Assembly (NCBI RefSeq): GCF_000016505.1 | Contig: NC_009706.1 | Location: 1,116,001-1,180,000 of the forward strand | Length of the DNA: 64,000 nucleotides | Source of the DNA: Clostridium kluyveri DSM 555 | Lineage (GTDB): Bacteria > Bacillota > Clostridia > Clostridiales > Clostridiaceae | Direction: 5' to 3' | Shown here: positions 17,608-26,296 of the stretch, in pieces | Layout of the letters: each line of letters opens with the position of its first letter | How positions within the stretch are numbered: position 1 is the first letter of the stretch | Notes under the pieces: model-generated | Seen by the model: only the letters and a program-made list of their open reading frames with translations | What the model was told of the DNA's origin: nothing | Databases searched by the model: none | Program-made: the position numbers and the translations under genes

Positions 17608-18966
17608 CTAATATTTTTGTATATAGGAAGTCCAAAGATTCCTATAATATTTAAAATCATTCTCACCTGTTATAATATTGAGTGCATCTAGCAAAGTTAA
17701 ATGAATTCCATAGTAATCAAAATTAACTGTAGGAGGTGTACCTGGCCTGGTTAAGTATCCCAAGTCATAACATACAAAACCTCCTATATCGTAATAGGGA
17801 AGTATGTACTTTAATGTAAGCAGACCTTTTTTAAAGTATGCAGATGCTTTATCACTATAATCTTTATTATTGGAAATATTTGACCAATCATATAGTCCTA
17901 TTAAAGTAAACATATGTCCATTTAAAGTATATGAAGGCGGATCTGTTATATACAATTGAAAAAATATATAGTCAGCCATTTGATTTCCCAGAAAACTCAA
18001 ATTGTCCATAGGGCCCCCCTGAGAGGTTTTGGTGGTTAAAAAATTAAGAGCTAAATTTCCCGCAGAAATATATTTTTTGTTTCCTGTAAGATGATAGGCT
18101 CTAGAAAATACGCTAAGGGCTTGTCCTTGAGCCATTGCAGATATCCAGCCAGGCTGGAATTCATTATCATCTAAATAATGTTTATAATTAAAATCATATC
18201 TAATGGCGCCGATGCTGTCCATATTATCTATAAGCCAGTCTGCAGCATTTAAAAATTCCTGCTTTATATATAGATTTTCTTTATTTGTTTTTTTAGAATT
18301 TAGATATATATTATAATAAGATAGTGCATATTGATCTATGGTGACAGGATTATAATAATAACTTCCGCTGTAATTTACCATAGGTATTCCTTTTACGTCA
18401 AATTTTATTATGGTGTCATCTGTGTAACTTACTGCATTTTCTATGGATAAGTAGTTGTCAAAGGTATCATAGTATCCTATGCTTTGATATTGATATCCAG
18501 AATCCATATAATATTTCTGATATTGTTCTATTAAGTTGAAGTTTTCTGGTTGATTTAACACATCTTTAATAGAAATATCTTTTTGCTTTGCAATTAAATA
18601 TAGTATATTTGCCTTGTCCTTTATATATTCAGATACTCCCTGGGTGTTTATTATGGTAGTATAGCCCTGACAGGCATCTGTGTAGTTTCCTTTCAGATTA
18701 GTTCCCCTGCTCCAATTTAGTATAAGTTCCGCTTTTTCATTTAAGCCGTTTATAAATCTTTCATCATTTGGATAAATACTGTGGGCTTTTGAAAGCAAAT
18801 CTAGTGCAGTATAGGGATCTGAATAGGATATATTGTTTATTGCGTCGTAGTAATTATCTGCAGTTTGGTAATTATCTGTAGTTTGAAAAGCCTGTACCAT
18901 ACAGGTGTTAGTGCATATAAAAAGAATTAGAAATAAAGAACTTATATAAGATATCTTTTTAAACAA
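17608..18966 (-). CDS. Secreted D-glucuronyl C5-epimerase-like protein
   Basis: A 452-residue protein with a signal peptide (KKISYISSLFLILFICTNTC..VQA). Residues about 35-130 look like TPR-type helices (YYDAINNISYSDPYTALDLL). Residues about 210-452 match the C-terminal domain of D-glucuronyl C5-epimerases: GWISAMAQGQALSVFSRAYH, LTGNKKYISAGNLALNFL, SYTLNGHMFTLIGLYD and FDYYGIHLTLLDALN. In animals this fold epimerises glucuronate to iduronate; bacterial homologues often have unknown substrates and may act as uronate epimerases or lyases on cell-wall or external polysaccharide. The TTG start at 18966 follows AAGGAGGTTAAATAAA. It is probably monocistronic and lies next to a wall-remodelling gene. 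Confidence 0.75.
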   Translation of the reverse strand: MFKKISYISSLFLILFICTNTCMVQAFQTTDNYQTADNYYDAINNISYSDPYTALDLLSKAHSIYPNDERFINGLNEKAELILNWSRGTNLKGNYTDACQGYTTIINTQGVSEYIKDKANILYLIAKQKDISIKDVLNQPENFNLIEQYQKYYMDSGYQYQSIGYYDTFDNYLSIENAVSYTDDTIIKFDVKGIPMVNYSGSYYYNPVTIDQYALSYYNIYLNSKKTNKENLYIKQEFLNAADWLIDNMDSIGAIRYDFNYKHYLDDNEFQPGWISAMAQGQALSVFSRAYHLTGNKKYISAGNLALNFLTTKTSQGGPMDNLSFLGNQMADYIFFQLYITDPPSYTLNGHMFTLIGLYDWSNISNNKDYSDKASAYFKKGLLTLKYILPYYDIGGFVCYDLGYLTRPGTPPTVNFDYYGIHLTLLDALNIITGENDFKYYRNLWTSYIQKY

Positions 18967-19150
18967 TTTATTTAACCTCCTTATATGAATATGATGTACT
19001 AAAACTGTCAGGCATTAGTATATTACTCATATAGTGCTAAGTATAATACAATAATTTAAGTTTAACAATCCATTATTTTACTTTGAATAGGATAGTATAT
19101 TTGAGTATTGTATAAAATTTCTTAAAATATAGCATTACAGCAGCATTAAA

Positions 19151-19179
19151 AAATAACCTCCATTTTTAGGAGGTTATTT
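19151..19179 (-). terminator. Terminator of the 3D-domain gene
   Basis: AAATAACCTCC and GGAGGTTATTT form an 11-bp stem around TAAAAAT, flanked on both sides by A/T runs. It ends two bases from the stop codon on the minus strand. Confidence 0.85.
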
Positions 19180-19180
19180 T

Positions 19181-20176
19181 TTAATCTAATATATATACAT
19201 TTACAGATCTTCTTCCCCAGCTTTGTGCTTCAGCTTCTGAGGTTACAAAAATATCTATTCTGTTACCTTTAATGGCTCCACCTATATCTTCTGCAATAGC
19301 ATAACCGTATCCTTCCACATAAACTTTAGAACCTAAGGGAATAACTCTAGGATCTACAGCTATAGTACTATAACCATTTGGATTTCTTTTAGTTGGGGCA
19401 CCAGATGCTGTAATACCATCACCGCTATATGCCGTTGCAACTACATTTAATACCTGGGAAAATGAAGAAGGCATTCCTCCCCGAGATAGGGTTTGTCTAT
19501 CTAAATCACTGCCGCTGTAGGCCAGAGAAGTCTGGATATATAGATTTTTGGATTCTTCCAATTGTTGTTCCTTTAACTGTTGTTCTTTTTCAGCAGTTTT
19601 AGCCAGCAATTCTTTTTGCTCTTTTATATCATCATTTAATTTAGATAGAGTAACTTCATTATTTGCTTTTAAAGCCTGTAATTTACTATTTTCATAATAT
19701 AAGGCTTGTTTCTCATCTTCTATAGCTTGTTCACTTTGTTTCAGTTTAGCAATAATTTTATTATCAAATTGTATTACTCTAGTTATGGTATCCATTCTAG
19801 AGATAAAATCACTTAAACTTTCTGATGATAAAAGTACTTCAAGATATGCATCATTACCATTTATGTACATGGCTTTTACCCTATTTTTAAATAAGTGGTT
19901 CTGAATTTCAGAATTGTTTTTTGCGTCCTCTAATTTAGCCTGGGTATTTTTTATATTTTCAGCAATTTTATTCATAGCATCTTTATTATTTGAAATGTCA
20001 TTAATAACTTTGTCAATTTGTGTATTTAAATTATCTATTTTCAATTGTAATTGACTTTTGTCATTTTGAGTTTGAGTTAGTTCCTCAGATGTGGAATTTG
20101 ATGCGGCATTGATGTTACCACAGGGTATTATAATTAGTGCCAGCGTCATAATAACACATAAGGTTTTTTTATTCAA
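19181..20176 (-). CDS. Secreted coiled-coil and 3D-domain wall protein
   Basis: A 331-residue secreted protein. The signal peptide is MNKKTLCVIMTLALIIIPCG with cleavage near NAA. Residues about 30-210 are a long coiled coil rich in Lys, Gln and Asn, as in the N-terminal domains of CwlO/PcsB-type wall hydrolases. Residues about 245-331 are a 3D domain (VVATAYSGDGITASGAPTK, then IAVDPRVIPLGSKVYVEGYG, AEDIGGAIKGNRIDIF), named for its three Asp and related to the MltA/YocH/Rpf-like barrel. It probably cleaves or binds peptidoglycan in growth or resuscitation. The TTG start follows AAGGAGGAATAACA. It is encoded alone with its own terminator. Confidence 0.88.
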   Translation of the reverse strand: MNKKTLCVIMTLALIIIPCGNINAASNSTSEELTQTQNDKSQLQLKIDNLNTQIDKVINDISNNKDAMNKIAENIKNTQAKLEDAKNNSEIQNHLFKNRVKAMYINGNDAYLEVLLSSESLSDFISRMDTITRVIQFDNKIIAKLKQSEQAIEDEKQALYYENSKLQALKANNEVTLSKLNDDIKEQKELLAKTAEKEQQLKEQQLEESKNLYIQTSLAYSGSDLDRQTLSRGGMPSSFSQVLNVVATAYSGDGITASGAPTKRNPNGYSTIAVDPRVIPLGSKVYVEGYGYAIAEDIGGAIKGNRIDIFVTSEAEAQSWGRRSVNVYILD

Positions 20177-20309
20177 TGTTATTCCTCCTTAAAATGATTA
20201 TTAAGTCTTAAAAACTTGCTAATGTTTTCTATTATAACATCAATATGTATAAAAACTCAAGTTTTCAAGAAGCAGAAGGTCTATAGCATATATTATTTGT
20301 GTGCTGTAA

Positions 20310-21833
20310 TCATACATCTATTTTTAAATCGATACCTATAACACCTGTTATAATATTGTTTGAATCTACAATAGGTATAGATACAGTAACGCAAGGGTTT
20401 GCGGTAATAGCAGATATATATACATCTGAAATATATTCCTTTCCCTTTATGCTTTCTTCAAACCATTTACGTACATTGGCATTTGCTATTCCATTTGGTG
20501 GATTTGAATAAATAAATTTACCCATATTATCATTTGTCCAAATTGCTTCTATATAAGAGTGTTTGTCCAAAAAATCACATAATAATTTTTTATGAATGTT
20601 TTCATCCAGGGAAGAAAGCTTATAATTGGATAATAAATCTTTTTTCATTAGAGTAATTATTTCGCTGCACATTATCTTTACTTTATCTGTGTTTAATTTA
20701 GCTATGTCTTTTTCAATTTTTTCACAAAAAGAATCTAAAGACGAAGAGGTATCAATTAAAAATTTTTGCATTTCTTTTAATTCCTTTATACTTTCATTTT
20801 GAGTTTTAACAGAACTATACATGTTTTTTACATTTGAACTTATTACTTCAAAGCTTTCCTGTACTTCATTACATTTAGAATTCATATTTTTTATAGATTC
20901 ATATTCTTTGTCTGTAATATTGATTATTTCATTTACAGAATTTACAATAGCTGTCACTGACACTTTTATTTCATTTAAAATATTTTCTATATTTTGTGAG
21001 TAGGCAACACTTTTTTCCACATTTTTTTCATTGGGAATAGAGGTTTCTATAACCATTTCAATTTGTTTTTCAATTTTTTCAATGAGCTTTGATATTTCCA
21101 AAACAGAATTTTTGCTGTTTTCTGCAAGATTTGATATTTCCTTTGCAACTACACTGAATCCTTTGCCGTATTCACCTGCACGTGCAGCTTCAATAGAAGC
21201 ATTTAAAGATAACATATGGGTCTGGGATGCTATATCATTAACTGTATTTAATATAGAAGATATTTCAATTGAAATTTGTTTTAATTCTTTAATATTTTTC
21301 ATTGTTTTGTCTGTAGAGGACTTTATTTCCTGAATTGAACTGACTATGCCCAGGATATCTTTTAAGCCCTTCATAATAATTTGTTGGGATTCATCAGAAG
21401 TTATAGAAATATTTTTAGAAGTATCTTTTATGTTTTCAAATAAAGAGGATATTTCTCTTATAATATTAAGGGTATCATTTACCTTATAAGAGCTTGTATT
21501 ATTTGTTTCTGACAGAGTATTAGCTTCCTCATAGAGTAATTCTGTAGATGAGGAGGTATACTCAATTGTGGAAGACAGATTATGTGATACAGAATAAATT
21601 TTAGTAAATAATACCTGAAATTTAAAGTTGGTCTTAAGTAATTTTTTTCTGAGAGAATCAATTAAAGTTAAATAGGAGGATTTGTTTTTTCTATCTATTG
21701 TAAAGTAATAATTGTCATTTAATAAGTTATTTAAAAATTTCTGAATTAATACTTTATCTTTATTATGTCTATGTAAAAATACTACAAAGGACAAGAAGAT
21801 ACCTAATATCAATCCAATAAAAAAATAAATCAA
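20310..21833 (-). CDS. Methyl-accepting-type signalling protein with C-terminal Cache-like domain
   Basis: A 507-residue protein in an unusual order. One membrane segment (YFFIGLILGIFLSFVVFLH) lies at residues 2-20. The signalling domain is at about 130-300, with the hairpin TMLSLNASIEAARAGEYGKG preceded by NDIASQT in place of the usual EIAFQTN. After a helical stretch, residues about 395-507 resemble a Cache/PDC sensor: a segment containing NMGKFIYSNPPNG, then VRKWFEESIKGKEYISDVY and VSIPIVDSNNIITGVIGIDL. With a single N-terminal anchor, both domains should be on the same side, presumably the cytoplasm. No HAMP domain is seen. The TTG start at 21833 follows GGGGAGAGCTTA. It is divergent from the glycosyltransferase pair. 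Confidence 0.82.
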   Translation of the reverse strand: MIYFFIGLILGIFLSFVVFLHRHNKDKVLIQKFLNNLLNDNYYFTIDRKNKSSYLTLIDSLRKKLLKTNFKFQVLFTKIYSVSHNLSSTIEYTSSSTELLYEEANTLSETNNTSSYKVNDTLNIIREISSLFENIKDTSKNISITSDESQQIIMKGLKDILGIVSSIQEIKSSTDKTMKNIKELKQISIEISSILNTVNDIASQTHMLSLNASIEAARAGEYGKGFSVVAKEISNLAENSKNSVLEISKLIEKIEKQIEMVIETSIPNEKNVEKSVAYSQNIENILNEIKVSVTAIVNSVNEIINITDKEYESIKNMNSKCNEVQESFEVISSNVKNMYSSVKTQNESIKELKEMQKFLIDTSSSLDSFCEKIEKDIAKLNTDKVKIMCSEIITLMKKDLLSNYKLSSLDENIHKKLLCDFLDKHSYIEAIWTNDNMGKFIYSNPPNGIANANVRKWFEESIKGKEYISDVYISAITANPCVTVSIPIVDSNNIITGVIGIDLKIDV

Positions 21834-21983
21834 TAAGCTCTCCCCTTTTTATTAAAGTTTTTAAATATTATGATATTGCTAAATTTTAGAATAATTATAT
21901 CACAATTTCGTGGCGGAAACAATATATGGTAAATTAATCAGCTTATTGAGATAAAAATATTGTTACTAAAATCTAAATGTATT

Positions 21984-21992
21984 TGGTATAAT
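21984..21992 (+). promoter_or_regulatory. Extended -10 promoter for the small protein-glycosyltransferase pair
   Basis: TGGTATAAT is an extended -10 element about 40 bases before the first start codon, followed by TTAGGAGGATGT as the ribosome binding site. No good -35 is present, as is common with TGn promoters. Confidence 0.45.
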
Positions 21993-22032
21993 TAAGTTAA
22001 AAAATATAGTTAAAAGATAATTAGGAGGATGT

Positions 22033-22215
22033 ATGATATATAATCTGGAAAGAATGTTTGATGATATGATAAGCGAAGATGAGGAAGAAATGGAGATAAC
22101 CTGCATAAAAGAAGCAGAAAATCTTATAAAAATGGGAATGGATTTATTGACGGTCATAAGGATAACAGGACTTGAATGGGAAGAAATAGGTAGTATAAAA
22201 AAATATATGAATTAA
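22033..22215 (+). CDS. Small acidic protein of unknown function
   Basis: A 60-residue protein with an excellent ribosome binding site (TTAGGAGGATGT before ATG). The N-terminal third is acidic (MISEDEEEMEIT). The rest, IKEAENLIKMGMDLLTVIRI followed by TGLEWEEIGSIKKYM, looks like a small helix-turn-helix-like or RpnC-tail helical pair, as in short clostridial proteins and at the C-termini of Rpn-family proteins. It ends 39 bases before the glycosyltransferase start and is probably co-transcribed with it. Function is not known. Confidence 0.65.
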   Translation: MIYNLERMFDDMISEDEEEMEITCIKEAENLIKMGMDLLTVIRITGLEWEEIGSIKKYMN

Positions 22216-22254
22216 TAAACTGAAATTTTAATGAATATTTCCGAGGTAAAATAT

Positions 22255-23310
22255 ATGTTAACTTTATGTATGATAGTAAAAAATGAAGAAAACACCCTGA
22301 AGAATTGTCTTATTGGGGCAGCTTCTTTTGTAGATGAAATAATTATAGTAGATACTGGCTCTACAGATAATACAAAAGATATAGCTCTAGAATTTACAGA
22401 TAAAATCTATGATTTTAAATGGTGTAATGATTTTTCAAAGGCCAGAAATTATTCTATAGAAAAGGCATCTAATGACTGGGTGCTTATCCTTGATGCAGAT
22501 GAATTTATTATGGATTTTTCAAGCAGTAGTGTACAGGAATTCATAGAAGAGCCTTCAAATAGAAATAAGGTGGGCAGGATCAAGAGAATAAACCTCATGG
22601 AAGATTCTTATGGAAATAATAAATATACAGAAAGAATAAATAGACTTTTCAATAAAAACTATTTTAATTATGAAGGTATAATTCATGAACAGATTGTAGC
22701 TTTGGATGGAAAACCTTATAAAACTGAGATGGTAGATATAACAGCAGAACATGTAGGCTATACCCGGGAAGTATTAAATAAGACAGGAAAAATTAAAAGA
22801 AACATAGATTTATTAAAAATGGCGGTGAAAGATAACTTAGAAGATCCATATCTTTATTTTCAACTGGGTAAATCTTATTATATGTTAAAAAATTATAAAA
22901 ATGCAGTGATGTATTTTGAAAAGGCGTTGTCTTTTTCCCTGGATTTTAGTTTGGAGTATGTGGAAGATTTAGTTGAGACTTACGGATATGCTTTGATTAA
23001 CAACGGAAAGTACCAAGAGGCACTTATACTTAAAAATTGTGCTGAAGTTTACTCAAATTTTGCTGATTTTCATTTTCTTATGGGATTAATATATATGAAT
23101 AATGCCAGGTTTACCCAGGCTGTAGAGAGCTTTTTAAAGTGTACTGAATTTTCTTGTGCCAGGGTAGAAGGGGTAAACACTTATATTTCCTATTATAATA
23201 TAGGCGTTATATATGATGTACTGGGATTTAGAGAAAATGCTCTGGAGTATTATAGAAAATGCGGCAATTATAAGCCGGCAGCAAAAAGGCTTAAGGCACA
23301 ACTGAATTAG
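22255..23310 (+). CDS. Family 2 glycosyltransferase with TPR repeats
   Basis: A 351-residue cytoplasmic protein. The ATG at 22255 is chosen because CCGAGGTAAAATAT precedes it and the product then begins MLTLCMIVKNEE as in relatives; an ATG at 22231 lacks a site. The GT-A domain (1-210) has CMIVKNEENTLKNCL, IIIVDTGSTDNT and the metal-binding ILDADEF motif. NDFSKARNYSIEKA is also typical of this SunS-like group. The remainder holds about three TPR units (YLYFQLGKSYYMLKNYKNAV, ADFHFLMGLIYMNNARFTQA, YYNIGVIYDVLGFRENALEY). The group transfers a sugar to proteins or peptides; the acceptor here is unknown, but the next genes encode large secreted surface proteins. Confidence 0.9.
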   Translation: MLTLCMIVKNEENTLKNCLIGAASFVDEIIIVDTGSTDNTKDIALEFTDKIYDFKWCNDFSKARNYSIEKASNDWVLILDADEFIMDFSSSSVQEFIEEPSNRNKVGRIKRINLMEDSYGNNKYTERINRLFNKNYFNYEGIIHEQIVALDGKPYKTEMVDITAEHVGYTREVLNKTGKIKRNIDLLKMAVKDNLEDPYLYFQLGKSYYMLKNYKNAVMYFEKALSFSLDFSLEYVEDLVETYGYALINNGKYQEALILKNCAEVYSNFADFHFLMGLIYMNNARFTQAVESFLKCTEFSCARVEGVNTYISYYNIGVIYDVLGFRENALEYYRKCGNYKPAAKRLKAQLN

Positions 23311-23429
23311 AACATAGATGTAAAGTATGCCAGTATGTTCTACGATAATTAAATAATGTAAGTATTTGAGTATTTAATTTATGTCTTAATTTTAATAAGG
23401 TATTAAATTTTCGGATTCCTTAAATTGAC

Positions 23430-23459
23430 AATCCTATGTGGCTGAATCCCCATAGGATT
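23430..23459 (+). other. Stem-loop upstream of the surface-protein cluster
   Basis: AATCCTATG and CATAGGATT form a perfect 9-bp stem with a 12-base loop, between the glycosyltransferase stop and the LRR-CWB2 start. It has no T run after it. It may be a weak terminator or a 5' leader structure of the surface genes. Confidence 0.4.
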
Positions 23460-23510
23460 TAAGTCTTAATACATGGATTAAATATTAATAAAAAATTTTG
23501 GAGGAAAACA

Positions 23511-26273
23511 TTGATTAGGAAAAGAAAACAAATACTGACTTTAATATTAGCCTCTGTAATCAGTTCTACTTTGTGTTATAAAGTAAATGCTGCCTATCCT
23601 ACCCGAAAGAGGCTGGCAGGGGAAGATAGATATATAACTTCCCTAAAAGTCGCACAGGATGGATGGGATTCGTCCTATTATGCTGTTTTAGCCTGTGGTG
23701 AAGATTATCCAGATGCCTTAAGTTCTGTACCACTGGCAAAAAAATATGATGCACCAATACTTTTAACCCACAGAACCTATATAGATTCTTCTATAGTTGA
23801 GGAGCTTAAAAGTCTTAAAGTGGGAAAAGTATTTATAATAGGGGGAACGGCTTCTATAAGTGATACTATTTTAAATCAGTTGAATTCTCTTGATATACAA
23901 ACAGAGAGAATAGGAGGGGTGGACAGATATGATACTTCTGTAAAAATTGCAGAGAAATTTGGAAAGGTAAATACACTTACAGTGGCTACAGGAGAGGATT
24001 ATGCAGATGCCATATCCATAGGTTCTGCAGCTGGGGCAATGGGAGTTCCGGTGCTCCTGGTACCTAAAAATATTATGCCAGAGGGTACTAGAAATTACAT
24101 AGAAGAATTAAATACTGTAATAAATTCAGATTATAACAATAAACAAAAAGGGCAGACCACAAACAGCAGCAATGAAGGGGAATTCAGGAATATAAAAGTT
24201 TTTGTGGTAGGTGACAACAGTGTAGTAAGTGATAATGTAGCAAGAGAATTTGAAAACACCTTTAAAGATGATGTCACTAATGAACAATTTGGATATGTGG
24301 AGAGAATAACAGGTAGTGATAAATATGAGAGAAATATAAATGTAATAGCCAGATTTCTTGAAAAATCTACTGGAACAGATGTGGATTACGACGACGTTGA
24401 TGACGATGACTATACAAAAACTGACTATTCAACCAAATATGATTTGTTCAGCTTAAATAATATATTTGTGGCCTCGGGAGATGGGTTTGCAGATGCACTG
24501 TCAGGAGCAGCAGAAGCAGCTAAAAATAGAGCACCTGTCATACTTTCAGGTACATCAAATTCAAATCTTATAAAAGATCTTATTCTAACTAAAATACCTA
24601 ATTATAATAACGATAGTACTAACCCTGAATATATTACAGTTTTAGGGGGAGAGGGAGTACTGCCAAACTCCAGGGTAAGGGAGATCTTTGGATATATAAT
24701 TGGGGATAAAAATACAAGTACGGGAGATTCATCTATCACTACTTTTCAGGATTCCAAACTGGAAAAACTTATAAGGGATAAGGTTGGAAAACCTATTGGA
24801 ACTCTTGCTTATTCGGATTTAAAGAATATTACATCTTTAAATTTAAGCAATGAAGGTATAACAGATATAAGTGGACTTGAGAGTTGTGTGAATTTAAAGA
24901 GTCTGGATTTAAGTTATAACCAGATAAAAGATGTAAAACCTCTTTTGAAGCTGTATGATATTAAAGATCTCAATTTAAGCCATAATAAAATATCAGACGT
25001 TTCATATTTGTCCAACCTTACAAGTTTAGAACAATTGAATTTAAGCGATAATAATATAAGTGATCTCAGTCATTCAAGAGAAAATACCAAAGATGATGAT
25101 GATTCGGATTATGACAAGACAAGTGACAGTGTGTTTAAAAATATGACCCATCTAGCTTTTCTGGATTTAAGCAATTCTAGTGTAAGCGGAAGTTACAGTT
25201 ATAAAAATTCCATAGATAGTTCCGACTTGGATGAACTGGAATATTTAATAAGGCTTACTTCATTGAATTTAAAAGGTACAAATGTGGCAAGTCTCACTAA
25301 TTTAAAAGAGCTTGAAACCCTGACCACCTTGAATTTAAGTGATACAAGTGTAAGTAATCTGGAGCCTCTAGAAGAATTAACGGATTTAACTTATCTGGAT
25401 TTAAGCAATAATAGCAGGATAGACGGGGATGATTTAAAGCCGCTGCAATACCTGACCAAGTTAAAATACTTAAATTTAAGCAATAATAGAATTGACGATT
25501 TAACCTATTTAAAGGGGCTAAAGAATTTAAATACATTATATTTGGAGGACAATCCAATACTCGACTATACCCCAATACTTTCTTATAAAAATTCACTTTA
25601 TTACAGGGATTTTGATATAAGTTCCATAAGTGGAGATGTTACATATTCCAAAGATTCCACTATAGATGGGTCAATAAAAGGTCAAATAAATGATTTTGAA
25701 GATGTTTATGAATATGGTGACTACGACAAGCTGAGGTTCAGAGTACTCTATCGTCCTTATGATACAGGAGCCTATAGTGATACACTTAAAGGTCTTAAAC
25801 AGGAGATGGACTGGCTCCAGCAAGAAATAGCTTCAGGAGGAATGTCTTCTTTGGAACTTAAAAATGTAAATGATGATTTAACCAGTGTTAAAAATGAACT
25901 ATCGGACATTACCAAAAAGGATGCCATGAATTCAGAAGCGGCAAACTTGGAAAATCAGCTTTCTTCATCTTATGATGCAAAAGACATGGAAAAAATAATC
26001 AATAAAATTAACTATGAATATTCAGACTATAGATATGATTATTATAGAACTTTGGTAGATAGATGCACAAGTGACATACAAAATATAAAGGCTCAAATTC
26101 AATTGATTGGACTTCAGGGTTCCGGTTACAGCAGCACTAACACCATTGACAGTCTCCAAAATATGCTGGAGGAAAAACAAAAAAATAAAGATTTTGCAGA
26201 AGAGAAGATAAATATGTATGATAGATACAGAAATTTTTTCAATGCTGTAAATTCAGTGTTGGAACAAAATTAA
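23511..26273 (+). CDS. Internalin-like surface protein: CWB2 repeats, LRRs, coiled coil
   Basis: A 920-residue secreted protein. The signal peptide covers about residues 1-27 (KQILTLILASVISSTLCYKVNA). Three cell-wall-binding-2 repeats follow to about residue 400, with RLAGEDRYITSLKVAQ and RIGGVDRYDTSVKIAE, and a third carrying a YDDVDDDDY acidic insert. These attach S-layer-type proteins to anionic wall polymers. Residues about 440-700 hold roughly ten 22-residue leucine-rich repeats (LKSLDLSYNQIKDVKPLLKL, LEQLNLSDNNISDLS), a protein-binding curve as in internalins. The C-terminal 170 residues are a charged coiled coil. The TTG start follows GGAGGAAAACA. It is the first of five secreted proteins in a row, probably one unit. 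Confidence 0.9.
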   Translation: MIRKRKQILTLILASVISSTLCYKVNAAYPTRKRLAGEDRYITSLKVAQDGWDSSYYAVLACGEDYPDALSSVPLAKKYDAPILLTHRTYIDSSIVEELKSLKVGKVFIIGGTASISDTILNQLNSLDIQTERIGGVDRYDTSVKIAEKFGKVNTLTVATGEDYADAISIGSAAGAMGVPVLLVPKNIMPEGTRNYIEELNTVINSDYNNKQKGQTTNSSNEGEFRNIKVFVVGDNSVVSDNVAREFENTFKDDVTNEQFGYVERITGSDKYERNINVIARFLEKSTGTDVDYDDVDDDDYTKTDYSTKYDLFSLNNIFVASGDGFADALSGAAEAAKNRAPVILSGTSNSNLIKDLILTKIPNYNNDSTNPEYITVLGGEGVLPNSRVREIFGYIIGDKNTSTGDSSITTFQDSKLEKLIRDKVGKPIGTLAYSDLKNITSLNLSNEGITDISGLESCVNLKSLDLSYNQIKDVKPLLKLYDIKDLNLSHNKISDVSYLSNLTSLEQLNLSDNNISDLSHSRENTKDDDDSDYDKTSDSVFKNMTHLAFLDLSNSSVSGSYSYKNSIDSSDLDELEYLIRLTSLNLKGTNVASLTNLKELETLTTLNLSDTSVSNLEPLEELTDLTYLDLSNNSRIDGDDLKPLQYLTKLKYLNLSNNRIDDLTYLKGLKNLNTLYLEDNPILDYTPILSYKNSLYYRDFDISSISGDVTYSKDSTIDGSIKGQINDFEDVYEYGDYDKLRFRVLYRPYDTGAYSDTLKGLKQEMDWLQQEIASGGMSSLELKNVNDDLTSVKNELSDITKKDAMNSEAANLENQLSSSYDAKDMEKIINKINYEYSDYRYDYYRTLVDRCTSDIQNIKAQIQLIGLQGSGYSSTNTIDSLQNMLEEKQKNKDFAEEKINMYDRYRNFFNAVNSVLEQN

Positions 26274-26296
26274 AGGGAGGAGGAACTTACATATTT

